A stretch of 64,000 nucleotides of DNA from positions 124,001 to 188,000 of the forward strand of contig NZ_QLLL01000005.1 in the NCBI RefSeq assembly GCF_003259335.1, written 5' to 3'. A program made the translations under genes and the position numbers. Origin of the DNA: Chitinophaga skermanii. Lineage in GTDB: Bacteria; Bacteroidota; Bacteroidia; Chitinophagales; Chitinophagaceae. The number at the start of each line of letters is the position of its first letter. The stretch's first letter is position 1. Shown one piece after another: positions 26,766-36,111 of the stretch. The notes under the pieces were generated by a model, which made no database searches, was not told the DNA's origin, and saw only the letters and a program-made list of their open reading frames with translations.

Positions 26766-27806
26766 ATGCAACGCAACCTTCAACTTTTGGGGTTATCCCT
26801 TTTTGCCGGCTGTAGCTTATTTCTGAGCCATCCAACCTATGCACAAACGAATGCGAAAGAAAAAGGATGGGGTGAGTATGATGAAATAGTAGTAAAGCGC
26901 AAAAATGATAAGAACGGAAAAGTAATCATTGAATTAAAAGATGGCGAGATATGGGTAGATGGCAAGAAAGTAGATGAACAAGCGAACCAAGATTTTATCG
27001 TGTTGTTCAGGAAAGTCACGCCCCAAGATGGCAATCAATTCAACAACAGTCTTAATGTACAAGACGGTCTTTCATTCAACGATTTGTTCAAAGATGATGC
27101 AAATCCGCCGTCGAAACTCCAGCAGGAAAAACCATTTCCTTGGGCTAGTAAAGCCGTGTTAGGCGTTATCACAGAAAAGAAAGAAGCAAAAGGTACCACT
27201 GTTACACAAGTAGCACCTAAAAGTGCTGCTGAATTAGCAGGTATCAAAGAAGGCGACGTGATAACGAAAATTAATAACACGAACATCAACGAACCTAAAG
27301 AACTCTTCGAAACCATTAGCAAGTTTAAGCCCAACGAGCGTATTACGGTAACGTATACCCGCGAAGGCAAATCAAAAACAGCTACTGTAAAACTGCAAGA
27401 ACGTAAGCAGGTGGCGACGAAGAATTTCAAGGTAATGCCTGGGCAAGATTTAAATAGCTTCTTCTTCCGCCAAGGCCCCAATGTACCATTCATGCGCTTC
27501 TTCCATGATGCTGAGGAAAGTGAAAGTGGACAGCGACTCGGCATTACAGTGCAAGACACAGAAAATACTGCCGGGGCCAAAATAATTTCAATTGAACCGG
27601 GTTCGGTCGCTGAGAAAGCGGGTTTGCAACCTAATGATATTGTTTCTTCTATTGCTGGTAGCCCCGTTCGCAATGCAAGGGATGTAGTTGATGCCGTTCG
27701 TTCCCAACAAAACAAAGGCACTTTTTCTATCGATTACATTCGCAATGGAAAAACACAATCTTCGGAAATACCTGTTCCTAAGCAATTAAACACCGAAAGA
27801 TTGTAA
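26766..27806 (+). CDS. Secreted protein with two PDZ domains
   Basis: 346 residues. A signal peptide ends near residue 27 (TYAQT), so it is periplasmic. A Lys/Asp-rich segment (KDGEIWVDGKKVDEQ) is followed by PDZ 1 (about 130-215; APKSAAELAGIKEGDVITKI) and PDZ 2 (about 250-335; EPGSVAEKAGLQPNDIVSSI). There is no trypsin-like catalytic domain, so it is not an HtrA protease but could bind or present substrates. The specific partner is unknown. It ends at a strong bidirectional terminator. Confidence 0.87.
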   Translation: MQRNLQLLGLSLFAGCSLFLSHPTYAQTNAKEKGWGEYDEIVVKRKNDKNGKVIIELKDGEIWVDGKKVDEQANQDFIVLFRKVTPQDGNQFNNSLNVQDGLSFNDLFKDDANPPSKLQQEKPFPWASKAVLGVITEKKEAKGTTVTQVAPKSAAELAGIKEGDVITKINNTNINEPKELFETISKFKPNERITVTYTREGKSKTATVKLQERKQVATKNFKVMPGQDLNSFFFRQGPNVPFMRFFHDAEESESGQRLGITVQDTENTAGAKIISIEPGSVAEKAGLQPNDIVSSIAGSPVRNARDVVDAVRSQQNKGTFSIDYIRNGKTQSSEIPVPKQLNTERL

Positions 27807-27837
27807 AGCAACCTTGGAATGTGTATGTTCCAAGCAG

Positions 27838-27869
27838 AAAGCCTTCTCCCAAAGATGGAGAAGGCTTTT
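27838..27869. terminator. Bidirectional terminator between the PDZ and aldehyde dehydrogenase genes
   Basis: 12-bp perfect stem (27838-27849 with 27857-27868), A-rich on the left and T-rich on the right; serves both convergent genes. Confidence 0.88.
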
Positions 27870-27875
27870 GCTATT

Positions 27876-29249
27876 TTATTTCATGAGTAATTTCAATGTT
27901 TTCAATTTATTCCCGAAAGGTGGGTATTTGATGGGTACATCTAACCAAGTACCTGTTTTCATGATCGATTTATGATGTGAGAATAAATCGAAACTGTATT
28001 GCCCGTGATACCTACCCATTCCGCTGGCGCCTACGCCTCCAAAAGGCAATGTGGCACTGGTTAAATGCACAAGGGTATTGTTCACACAGCCTCCACCGAA
28101 GGCAATGTTTTCGGTATAGAACTGCTCCATTTGAACATCATTCGTAAACACGTACAATGATAAAGGATTGGGGTGCTGGGCAATTATATGGAGGGCTTCT
28201 TCTTTGGTACTGAAGGAGATGACCGGTAAAATAGGACCAAAGATTTCTTCTTGCATAACGGGGGCATCGGCTGGTACATCCGTTAAGATGGTGGGTTCGA
28301 TATAGAGGTCGTTCTCGTCGAACTTTCCACCCCACAGTAATTTCCCATCGCCAATAAAGTTGCGCAATGTTTGGAATCGTTTATGGTTGATAATTCTACC
28401 ATAATCGGGGCTTTCCTGTGGATTTTGTCCAAAGAATTCCTGTATAGCACTTTGTAGAGCAATGAGGAGCTTGGTTTTTACCTTTTCATGCACCACAAGG
28501 TAGTCGGGTGCCACGCAGGTTTGCCCGGCATTCCAGAATTTTCCCCATACAATACGCTTAGCAGCCACCTTCAAATTCACACGTTGATCAACTATGCAGG
28601 GCGATTTGCCGCCCAATTCGAGGGTAGTAGGCGTAAGGTGAGGGGCAGCCATGGCCAGTACTTTTTTGCCTACGGGGATACTTCCCGTAAAAAATACATG
28701 GTTAAATGGGTGTTCCATCAGCGCTGGTGTAACGGTAGCGCCATCACCTTCTACTACGGCTATATAGGCTGGATCGAAGTTTTTAGTAATAAGATCGGCC
28801 ATGATTTGGCTGGTAGCAGGGGCCAGTTCCGACGGCTTTAAAATAGCACAGTTACCGGCAGCCATAGCGCCTACAAGTGGATCGATAATTAGTTGGAAGG
28901 GGTAGTTCCAGGGGCCAATAATTAGCACAACACCCAATGGTTCCTTGATGATTTTACTCGTGGAAGGAAACTGTGTAAGTGGTGCCGTGGCTGTTTCGGG
29001 TTGCATCCAATCGGCTAAATGCTTCAAAGCATGGTTAATTTCTTCATACAAGAACCCAATTTCACTCGCATATGCTTCCATAGCAGGTTTGCGAAGGTCG
29101 CTATACAGCGCATCCAAGATAGCTTGCTCATTTTCCTTCACAACGGCTTTTAATTTTAGCAATTGTTCTCGCCTGAAATCGAAGCCCCTCGTGGCTCCCG
29201 ATGAAAAGTAAGCTTTTTGAGATTGGTAGATCTGTGTAATATTGACCAT
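27876..29249 (-). CDS. NAD(P)-dependent aldehyde dehydrogenase
   Basis: 457 residues, a short class-3-like ALDH. It oxidises aldehydes to acids. The catalytic cysteine is in WNAGQTCVAPDYLVV and the general-base glutamate in TTLELGGKSPCIVD. The cofactor motif FTGSIPVGKKV and the late ILPVISFSTKEEA are present. The C-terminal half-barrel (LPFGGVGASGMGRYHG) fits the YwdH/ALDH3 branch that handles medium-chain or aromatic aldehydes. The physiological substrate is unknown. Monocistronic; divergent from gatB. Confidence 0.94.
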   Translation of the reverse strand: MVNITQIYQSQKAYFSSGATRGFDFRREQLLKLKAVVKENEQAILDALYSDLRKPAMEAYASEIGFLYEEINHALKHLADWMQPETATAPLTQFPSTSKIIKEPLGVVLIIGPWNYPFQLIIDPLVGAMAAGNCAILKPSELAPATSQIMADLITKNFDPAYIAVVEGDGATVTPALMEHPFNHVFFTGSIPVGKKVLAMAAPHLTPTTLELGGKSPCIVDQRVNLKVAAKRIVWGKFWNAGQTCVAPDYLVVHEKVKTKLLIALQSAIQEFFGQNPQESPDYGRIINHKRFQTLRNFIGDGKLLWGGKFDENDLYIEPTILTDVPADAPVMQEEIFGPILPVISFSTKEEALHIIAQHPNPLSLYVFTNDVQMEQFYTENIAFGGGCVNNTLVHLTSATLPFGGVGASGMGRYHGQYSFDLFSHHKSIMKTGTWLDVPIKYPPFGNKLKTLKLLMK

Positions 29250-29373
29250 ACTTTTATATTTTGTGGATGAAGTTCAATAAGGTTATAGGGACCATTATCC
29301 TAAATTTCGTGAAAATTCCCATATTCCTGGTACTTTGAATATCTTTACAGATCACCCGCATCAAATAATTTTT

Positions 29374-30831
29374 ATGAGCGCAATGATTGACGATAGCAAG
29401 TATGAAGCCGTGATCGGCTTAGAAGTGCACGCACAGTTACAAACAGTGAGTAAGCTGTTTGTGGCCGACAGTGCTGCTTTTGGTGGCGCACCGAATACCC
29501 ATATTAGCGCTATTACGCTAGCACATCCCGGTACTTTACCGTTTATGAATAAAAAGGCAGTGGAATACGCCATCCGCTTGGGTTTGGCTTGCCATTGCTC
29601 CATCGAAAAAGAAAACTATTTCGCCAGGAAGAATTATTTCTACCCCGACTTACCCAAAGGCTACCAAGTATCGCAACATACAGCCCCTATTTGTGTGGGT
29701 GGCTATGTAACGATTCCTTCTGCCGATGGTCCGAAAGACGTGATCTTGAACCGTATTCACTTAGAGGAAGATGCGGGTAAATCGATCCACGACCAGGATG
29801 ATGCCTATACTTACGTGGATTACAACCGTGCAGGCGTTCCTTTGGTGGAGATCGTAACCGACCCGGTTATTCATAATGCCGATGATGCTTATTCGTACCT
29901 GACAGAATTGCGCCGTTTAGTGCGCTACTTGGATGTGTGCGATGGTAACATGGAAGAAGGTAGTATGCGTTGCGATGCCAATATTTCTATTCGTCCGAAA
30001 GGTTCGAATACCTTGGGTACGAAGGTAGAGGTGAAAAATATGAACTCTATTCGTAACGTAAAACGTGCAATTGAGGGCGAAATAAAGCGCCAAATCGAGT
30101 TGACCGAAACAGGAGGTGCTATTGTACAAGAAACGCGCAGTTATGATGCTGCAACGAATACCTCTTTCCCATTACGTTCGAAAGAAGAAGCGAACGATTA
30201 CCGTTATTTCCCGGAACCGGATTTAGCCCCGTTCAACTTCACGGATGAATTTATTGATGATATTCGTCAATCATTACCGGCATTGCCAGAGGAATTGGTG
30301 GCACGTTATACGAAAGAATTGGGATTACCTGAATATGACGCAAGAGTAATTGTAGATGATAAATCGACTGCCCAATACTTCGAAAACATCATTCAACATA
30401 CAGATCAATATAAAGCAGCTGCCAACTGGTTGTTAGGCCCTGTAAAATCGTACTTAAACGAGAAGAATATTGCGGCCGACGAGTTCCCTGTTTCGGCAGC
30501 AGCCATTGCTAGTATAATAGCACTCATTCAAGATGGTAAAACGAACTTCTCAATTGCATCGAGCCGCCTTTTACCGGCCTTGATCGAAACACCGAACGAG
30601 GAGCCATTGGCATTAGCGACAAAATTGAACTTGTTGCAAAATACCGATGCGGGTTCCATAGAAACCATTGTAGATGAGGTATTAGCGAAGTTTCCTGATA
30701 AAGTGGCCGAGTTTAGAGCTGGGAAAAAAGGCTTAATGGGGATGTTTGTGGGAGAAGTAATGAAAGCCTCGAAAGGTAGTGCAGATCCGAAGGTGACGAA
30801 TAAATTATTAGCAGAAAAATTGGCTAAATAA
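29374..30831 (+). CDS. gatB: Asp-tRNA(Asn)/Glu-tRNA(Gln) amidotransferase subunit B
   Basis: 485 residues from ATG 29374; an earlier in-frame TTG at 29335 adds 13 residues that do not match the family, and ATG 29383 is also possible. GatB activates mischarged Glu-tRNA-Gln or Asp-tRNA-Asn for amidation. The GatB signature is clear: YEAVIGLEVHAQLQT, NYFYPDLPKGYQVSQ, DYNRAGVPLVEIVTDP and DANISIRPKG. The C-terminal YqeY-like tail (FRAGKKGLMGMFVGEVMKA) is complete. gatA and gatC are not adjacent, so the complex is encoded at separate loci. Confidence 0.97.
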   Translation: MSAMIDDSKYEAVIGLEVHAQLQTVSKLFVADSAAFGGAPNTHISAITLAHPGTLPFMNKKAVEYAIRLGLACHCSIEKENYFARKNYFYPDLPKGYQVSQHTAPICVGGYVTIPSADGPKDVILNRIHLEEDAGKSIHDQDDAYTYVDYNRAGVPLVEIVTDPVIHNADDAYSYLTELRRLVRYLDVCDGNMEEGSMRCDANISIRPKGSNTLGTKVEVKNMNSIRNVKRAIEGEIKRQIELTETGGAIVQETRSYDAATNTSFPLRSKEEANDYRYFPEPDLAPFNFTDEFIDDIRQSLPALPEELVARYTKELGLPEYDARVIVDDKSTAQYFENIIQHTDQYKAAANWLLGPVKSYLNEKNIAADEFPVSAAAIASIIALIQDGKTNFSIASSRLLPALIETPNEEPLALATKLNLLQNTDAGSIETIVDEVLAKFPDKVAEFRAGKKGLMGMFVGEVMKASKGSADPKVTNKLLAEKLAK

Positions 30832-30945
30832 TAGTACACACTGCATAGTAGTTGCTGTAACGAGTGATAAGTTGCAATAACCTTGTTGCTGGTAATATGC
30901 ATTTTGCATCCTATAACTTTAACATTTTTTACTATCAATAGTTGT

Positions 30946-30953
30946 TACTTTTG
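30946..30953 (+). promoter_or_regulatory. -7 box of the TlpA-like lipoprotein promoter
   Basis: TACTTTTG fits TAnnTTTG, 34 bases before the start codon at 30988. Confidence 0.5.
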
Positions 30954-30987
30954 AAAGGAAGTTAAGCAACGTAATAAACGATTTGTA

Positions 30988-32139
30988 ATGAAAAAATTAG
31001 TGCTCATGATTGCAGCGGCCGCATTTTTGGCTAGTTGTAATAATAACCCGGAGAAAGGAAGTTTCAAGATTGACTTACAATTAACCAATGCGCCACTGGA
31101 GAAAGTGACCTTGGAAGAAGTGAGTATGTCGGCTCCAAGAGTGGTAGATACTACTAAAATTACCGATGCATCTGGTAAATGCACTTTGGAAGGCACCGTA
31201 ACTGAACAGGGCTTATACCGTGTAACCTTCAATAATGGCGGATCTATTTTCTTGGCTTTGGACGCGGGTGATGTAAAAATTACGGGTGATTATAAAGACT
31301 TAGAACATGTAAAAATTACAGGTAGCGAAGCATCCGTTGAGTTACAAAATATCCTCAACGAAGTAGTTACGAGAAATACAGCCTTTACAGCAGCAGCCCG
31401 CGAGTTGGATAGCTTACGTGCAGCAGGCGCTAGTGATAGCGTTATTACCGTTAAAGCAAAATCTTTGCAAGACAATGAAGCGTCTACTAACAAATACTTC
31501 TTACAGGCGTGTAATGATACAAAATCACCTGTAGCCGGTGTGTTTGCATTGAGCTTAGTACGCCCGGTTTCGCAAGACGATTTGAAAGTTATCCAAGCAT
31601 CTGCAAAAGATTTGGCTAAACGTTACCCTAACAACACGATGGTAAAAGATTTATCAGCGCAAGTTGAGAAGGCTGTGAAGCAAAACGAGCAACAAGCAGC
31701 GCCGGGTTCCGAGTTATCGAAATTAATTGGCAAACCTGCCGTTGACTTTACCTTACCAAGTATTGATGGTAATAAAGTAGCATTGAGTTCATTTAAAGGA
31801 AAATACGTATTGGTAGATTTTTGGGCAAGCTGGTGCGGCCCTTGTCGTGCTGAAAACCCGAACGTGGTAGCAGCGTACAATGCGAATAAAGCAAAAAACT
31901 TTACCATCTTAGGTGTATCACTCGATCAAAAGCAAGAAGCGTGGGCTAAGGCCATTAAAGATGATGGTTTAACTTGGACACAAGTAAGCGACTTGAAAGG
32001 TTGGGAAAGTGAAGCTGCGAGATTGTATAATATCAATTCTATTCCAGCAAACATCCTAGTTGATCCACAAGGTAACGTGATCGCTACAGATTTGCGTGGT
32101 GCTGATTTGGAAAAGAAATTAGCAGAGGTGTTGAAATAA
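30988..32139 (+). CDS. TlpA-like thiol-disulfide oxidoreductase lipoprotein
   Basis: 383 residues. Lipobox with Cys17 (AFLASC), then a DUF4369-type N-terminal beta domain (FKIDLQLTNAPLEKVTLEEV), a helical linker, and a C-terminal thioredoxin/TlpA domain (about 245-383). The redox pair is C283/C286 in WASWCGPCR, with the cis-Pro in NINSIPANILVDP-like context. It should keep cysteines of periplasmic proteins reduced, for instance during cytochrome c maturation. The DUF4369 plus TlpA fusion is a frequent Bacteroidota form. Own promoter box and strong terminator; monocistronic. Confidence 0.94.
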   Translation: MKKLVLMIAAAAFLASCNNNPEKGSFKIDLQLTNAPLEKVTLEEVSMSAPRVVDTTKITDASGKCTLEGTVTEQGLYRVTFNNGGSIFLALDAGDVKITGDYKDLEHVKITGSEASVELQNILNEVVTRNTAFTAAARELDSLRAAGASDSVITVKAKSLQDNEASTNKYFLQACNDTKSPVAGVFALSLVRPVSQDDLKVIQASAKDLAKRYPNNTMVKDLSAQVEKAVKQNEQQAAPGSELSKLIGKPAVDFTLPSIDGNKVALSSFKGKYVLVDFWASWCGPCRAENPNVVAAYNANKAKNFTILGVSLDQKQEAWAKAIKDDGLTWTQVSDLKGWESEAARLYNINSIPANILVDPQGNVIATDLRGADLEKKLAEVLK

Positions 32140-32163
32140 TTTGATTTATCAAATATTGACATA

Positions 32164-32196
32164 AAAAAAGCTCCTTGTATAACAAGGAGCTTTTTT
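32164..32196 (+). terminator. Terminator of the TlpA-like gene
   Basis: 8-bp GC-containing stem (32170-32177 with 32183-32190) flanked by six A and six T. Confidence 0.9.
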
Positions 32197-32375
32197 ATTT
32201 ATTGCAGCTGGAAGGCACGGCATGCATCGGCTGCTGGTTACTAGAAATGTTGGTAATTATTTTGCTACGAAGAAGTATTTCGGAGGATTGTGCATTTGCT
32301 GCAAAAGATATCCTGGTAGCACATATAGTGCCTACTAGCCAGTTAAGTTTTTACGATAAGGGAGTTTTATGAACA

Positions 32376-32416
32376 ATAAAAAATCCCTTCAAGGTTGAAT
32401 AACCTTGAAGGGATTT
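32376..32416 (-). terminator. Terminator of the DUF5686 gene
   Basis: 16-bp perfect stem (32381-32396 with 32401-32416), loop GAAT; the minus strand continues T-rich. Confidence 0.88.
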
Positions 32417-32435
32417 ACATGATTATTTCAAGTGA

Positions 32436-34937
32436 TTAGAACTGTAATTTAAAGCTGCCGAATATACCGAATCGTTTATCTGATTGTACAGGCAATGGAC
32501 CTGGTTTTAAGCGCCAGATAAAGTCGATACGAATGAATTTGAAGATGTTTTCAACACCGGTACCCACTTCTAAATAAGGACTCTTCTCTAATGTTCTGAA
32601 AGGGTAGCCATGTGTTAAATTCAATTGGCGATTTTCGGCAGATAAGCCACCGATCAAACCTTTTGCAGTCCAGAATTGGCGGAGTTTGAATTTGCGTACG
32701 AAAGGAATATAATTGAATATACCGTTCCCGATTGTGTGTTCGAAATTAATACCTGCGTATTGATCACTGATGAATTCAAAACGGTTCATCATATTGAAAG
32801 CATACTTATTGTAGTAATAGATTTCGTTACCGGGGTGTACTTCTAATAGCATGTATGGTAGGGTGCCGAATACTTTACCGCCAAATACGTTGTAGTAAAT
32901 GCTACCAAACGGCGCAATTTTCACATCGTCGCTCACCGTGAAGGCTAGCTTGTTGTAGTCGTAGCTGCTGTTTAGAATGCCCTTGAAACCTTTAGAATAC
33001 TTCAATTCAACAATAGGGTAGCGGCTACCCATGCTAATACGGTAGTAGTTGCCTTCTAGGAATTCTTCTTGGTAGGCAAAACGCAACTTGATGGTAACGT
33101 CGGTATTGTTCAGTGGGTCGGTTGAACCATCCGTTGGGTAATTCAATACGCCAGGCAATGGTGCAAATGGGCGGTAGATTTTGTTTGTTAAAGCTACATG
33201 GTGCGAGAAACCGCTATAATATTCTTTGAAGAACTCGAAGCGTTTTTCTTCCACCATCATAAACTTTTGTGGAACACCACCTTTACGAATGGCGAGTGTG
33301 AAGATATTATCTGTACCTACTTCATCATAATAGCTGGCACCATTGTCTAAATCTTTCACATAAGAACCATAGAGGTACATACGTGGGTGACGGTTCAGTA
33401 AGTATAAAGCAGATAGTTTTCCTTTAAAACGTTGATCGGTAAAGCCGTAAGCTAAATACCCATTCAAGTAAAGATCTTTATGGAATTGCGGTGTAGTACC
33501 TAAATCGATCCTCGCACGGAAACCTTCCAACCTGTTTTGGCTGAACAAGTACCAATATGGGCCCCATTCGATTGGGCCAAGTGGTTTATACCCCGTGGCA
33601 AGGAAACGAATGGTGTTAGAGTATTTTTGGAAGAGCGGCATTTTCTGCAAGGTGTCTACCATTTTGTAGATACCTACTTCGTTTTTGCTCAACTCTTCAT
33701 GCCGCATAGCCGACCATGCGTTTTCATCCAGGTTGCGGGCACCTTGTAACAAGGTAATGTTTTGTGGATAACGTTTGTCGCCGAAGATATTCGTTGCGGC
33801 TGTGTCGTTTACGGTGATATTTTCGTAGGTCGTGGTTTTACGGCCAATAAAGTCGATGGTTTTAGTTGGTTTGGGGCTTGGCGTCCAGAAATCTACGATA
33901 AACTTATCCTTCGACAAGAACCAAGTGCTGCTATCATTTGGTAATTGCTTGAACTCTTGTACGAGGGAGATCTTACGTACGAAATTGATATTGGCTTCGT
34001 TGGGAACGGCCATTGTCATTTTCTGTACAGCGAACGTAGAGTCTTGCACCCATACTTCCCCAACGAACACGTTTTCGCCGCGGCGTTTAGGTTCGAAATT
34101 GAGTTTAATAAACCGGCTTTTATCGATGTATTGCGTATCTGTGATGCGGTAATTATAGAATACGGCACCATTGTTACTGATGGGGGATACGAATGATTTA
34201 TCGAAAACTGGGATGTAGTTGTCGTATACATTGATATTCTGGTACATACCACCGAGGAACTTGATTACGCTTTCATTGTCTAGTCCCGAGGTGCGACTAG
34301 CCTTAATGAGTTCTTTGGTTTTGCGAGGGCTTCTTTGGTAGTAGTAATCAGAAATTGTTTCCGTTAAGAAAACCGGGAGAAACGGTTTGTTTTCCGAGGT
34401 GCTATCGATATTCTTAAGGATAAATGCAAACGGCTTCGTGAAGCGGTTTTTCGACAGCTTCCCGGTGTTTAGATTTTTTAAATCAAGTTCCAGCTTGTTG
34501 TACAGTTCGTACTTGTAACTTTCTAATTTATTGTAATTGTTTTCGGGCTTGTGCTTGATAATTTGACGTAGAAGGAGCAGGGCAAAGTTCACATTGGCCT
34601 TTACTTCGAATTGTTTCAATGAAACATCGGAGCGGCTGATTTCAAAGTCAAGCGTTTGTTCCTTCAAGGATTTATCAACAAACAATACCGTTCGTTGGTA
34701 GCCCATTACCCTCACGAGTAGTGAATCGGAGGGAATGTAGTTTAGTTCGAATAGAAAGCTCCCTTCAGCATTGGTGACCATCCCTGTGTTCGTGCCTACG
34801 AATTGTAGGGTAGCGAATGGAATTAACTCCTGGGTATGGGCATCTTTAACAGTACCGCGTACCTTGTATTGTGCATGAAGAGATATCGAGCTGGCGATGC
34901 AAAAAATAAGTGCTATAATTCTAGTCCAGGCGATCAT
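32436..34937 (-). CDS. DUF5686 outer-membrane protein with carboxypeptidase-like regulatory domain
   Basis: 833 residues. Signal peptide to about 22 (ISLHAQ), then a carboxypeptidase-D-like beta-sandwich (about 25-110; YKVRGTVKDAHTQELIPFAT), then the long DUF5686 region. The C-terminal half has many alternating aromatic beta strands (FRARIDLGTTPQFHKDLYLN, YLEVGTGVENIFKFIRIDF) and ends in LQF, which predicts an outer-membrane beta barrel. The sandwich resembles the N-terminal plug domain of SusC proteins. Function is unknown; it is likely a surface or transport component. Single gene with its own terminator. Confidence 0.9.
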   Translation of the reverse strand: MIAWTRIIALIFCIASSISLHAQYKVRGTVKDAHTQELIPFATLQFVGTNTGMVTNAEGSFLFELNYIPSDSLLVRVMGYQRTVLFVDKSLKEQTLDFEISRSDVSLKQFEVKANVNFALLLLRQIIKHKPENNYNKLESYKYELYNKLELDLKNLNTGKLSKNRFTKPFAFILKNIDSTSENKPFLPVFLTETISDYYYQRSPRKTKELIKASRTSGLDNESVIKFLGGMYQNINVYDNYIPVFDKSFVSPISNNGAVFYNYRITDTQYIDKSRFIKLNFEPKRRGENVFVGEVWVQDSTFAVQKMTMAVPNEANINFVRKISLVQEFKQLPNDSSTWFLSKDKFIVDFWTPSPKPTKTIDFIGRKTTTYENITVNDTAATNIFGDKRYPQNITLLQGARNLDENAWSAMRHEELSKNEVGIYKMVDTLQKMPLFQKYSNTIRFLATGYKPLGPIEWGPYWYLFSQNRLEGFRARIDLGTTPQFHKDLYLNGYLAYGFTDQRFKGKLSALYLLNRHPRMYLYGSYVKDLDNGASYYDEVGTDNIFTLAIRKGGVPQKFMMVEEKRFEFFKEYYSGFSHHVALTNKIYRPFAPLPGVLNYPTDGSTDPLNNTDVTIKLRFAYQEEFLEGNYYRISMGSRYPIVELKYSKGFKGILNSSYDYNKLAFTVSDDVKIAPFGSIYYNVFGGKVFGTLPYMLLEVHPGNEIYYYNKYAFNMMNRFEFISDQYAGINFEHTIGNGIFNYIPFVRKFKLRQFWTAKGLIGGLSAENRQLNLTHGYPFRTLEKSPYLEVGTGVENIFKFIRIDFIWRLKPGPLPVQSDKRFGIFGSFKLQF

Positions 34938-35012
34938 AATTAGGCAGCAAATTAGATATTTTACCCTTATCCAGGAGCACTTCTTAAAAATCTTCGAGAA
35001 TTATTAAAAATA

Positions 35013-35043
35013 TTTGACGAAATAAAAACTTTGATTAACTTTG
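35013..35043 (+). promoter_or_regulatory. Promoter of the membrane protein / winged-helix / creD operon
   Basis: TTTG at 35013-35016, then 19 bases, then TAACTTTG at 35036-35043. This is a complete Bacteroidota promoter (-33 TTTG, -7 TAnnTTTG) and the best match in the window. Confidence 0.8.
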
Positions 35044-35056
35044 TAGTGCAAAGTGC
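35036..35056. promoter_or_regulatory. Palindromic operator overlapping the -7 box
   Basis: TAACTTTG-TAGTG-CAAAGTGC: inverted ACTTTG/CAAAGT arms with a 5-bp centre. The left arm is the -7 box itself, so bound protein would block RNA polymerase. The same design is repeated at 36072-36092. Confidence 0.75.
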
Positions 35057-35062
35057 TTTTAT

Positions 35063-35710
35063 ATGAATCAGCAACATCACTTACAACAACTTAGCGATAT
35101 CAAGCAAATGATGGAACGCTCGACGCGTTTCCTTTCCTTGAGTGGACTTAGCGGCATAGCATCTGGGATAACAGGTTTAATTGGCGCTTTTATAGCTCGC
35201 TCGTGGATGAAAAGTTATTATAGTGATTACGATGCTGTAGGAAGAGTGGATGCTGCTGCATTTTTGGAATTGAAAGTGAAGTTGATTGTTTTAGCAATTT
35301 GTACATTGGTAGTAGCTGTAGGAGTAGGAGCCATATTTACTTACCGTAGACCGGAGGTAAATAAGCAAACTTTCTTTTCACCTATCTTCAAAAAGATTAC
35401 CATTAACTTAATGATCCCTTTGGTAACAGGGGGGATATTTATAGCAGCATTAATTACCCATGATAGGAACTTCGAAGTACTGGTGGCTCCTACCTGCTTG
35501 GTGTTTTACGGGTTGGCACTGCTTAATATAAGTAAATACATGGTTAGCGACATTAAATATTTAGCCTTGGTAGAAATACTATTGGGGTTATTGAATATGT
35601 TTTTCCTTCGTAACGGTATTTACTTCTGGATGATTGGATTCGGGTTTATGCATATTATATATGGAGCCAGCATGTGGTGGAAATACGAACGAAAGGGAAG
35701 TGTAAATTAA
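35063..35710 (+). CDS. Membrane protein, first gene of the winged-helix/creD operon
   Basis: 215 residues with about six hydrophobic helices (near 35-50, 70-92, 112-135, 138-155, 160-180, 185-200). A soluble N-terminal stretch QQHHLQQLSDIKQMMERSTR precedes the first helix. No enzymatic motif is visible. It is controlled by the operator at its -7 box, and the gene 50 bases downstream encodes the likely repressor, so it may be part of the stimulus-handling module. Function unknown. Confidence 0.85.
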   Translation: MNQQHHLQQLSDIKQMMERSTRFLSLSGLSGIASGITGLIGAFIARSWMKSYYSDYDAVGRVDAAAFLELKVKLIVLAICTLVVAVGVGAIFTYRRPEVNKQTFFSPIFKKITINLMIPLVTGGIFIAALITHDRNFEVLVAPTCLVFYGLALLNISKYMVSDIKYLALVEILLGLLNMFFLRNGIYFWMIGFGFMHIIYGASMWWKYERKGSVN

Positions 35711-35760
35711 ATTGTAGTTTTGCACCTCCTTTTAAATAAGATAATTATAGAGGAATTTTT

Positions 35761-36057
35761 ATGAATCCGATCGGTAACCTAAATAAAATTTTCGAAAGCC
35801 GCATTCGCTTAGGCGTAATGAGCATTCTCATGGTAAATGAGGATGTGAATTTCAACGACCTAAAGCAAATGTTAGAGGCTACCGACGGCAACCTCGCTTC
35901 CCACCTTACTACATTAGAAGAAAACGGTTTTATTAAAGTACACAAAGGTTTTATCGGCCGTAAAACCAATACCACTTACTCGATCACCAAAGCCGGCGAA
36001 AAAGCCTTTAAAAGCCACCTCGCTGCCCTTGAAGACATGATCAAATTCAGCAAATAA
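35761..36057 (+). CDS. Winged-helix transcriptional regulator of the creD operon
   Basis: 98 residues, one winged helix. Helices and recognition region: FESRIRLGVMSILMVNEDVN, FNDLKQMLEATDGNLASHLT, wing KVHKGFIGRKTNTTYSITKAG, then a dimerisation helix AFKSHLAALEDMIK. It resembles the short ArsR/MarR-like regulators (HTH_27 group) with no ligand domain. It probably binds ACTTTG-N5-CAAAGT sites at the promoter of the first gene and before creD, that is, autoregulation; this link is inferred from position. Confidence 0.88.
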   Translation: MNPIGNLNKIFESRIRLGVMSILMVNEDVNFNDLKQMLEATDGNLASHLTTLEENGFIKVHKGFIGRKTNTTYSITKAGEKAFKSHLAALEDMIKFSK

Positions 36058-36071
36058 TTTTTTTTGTATTT

Positions 36072-36092
36072 GCACTTTGAAATACAAAGTGC
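36072..36092. promoter_or_regulatory. Palindromic operator upstream of creD
   Basis: GCACTTTG-AAATA-CAAAGTGC: perfect 8-bp arms, 5-bp centre, 20 bases before the creD start. Same arm sequence and spacing as 35036-35056. Confidence 0.8.
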
Positions 36093-36111
36093 TTTCAAAA
36101 CAATAATCCTC

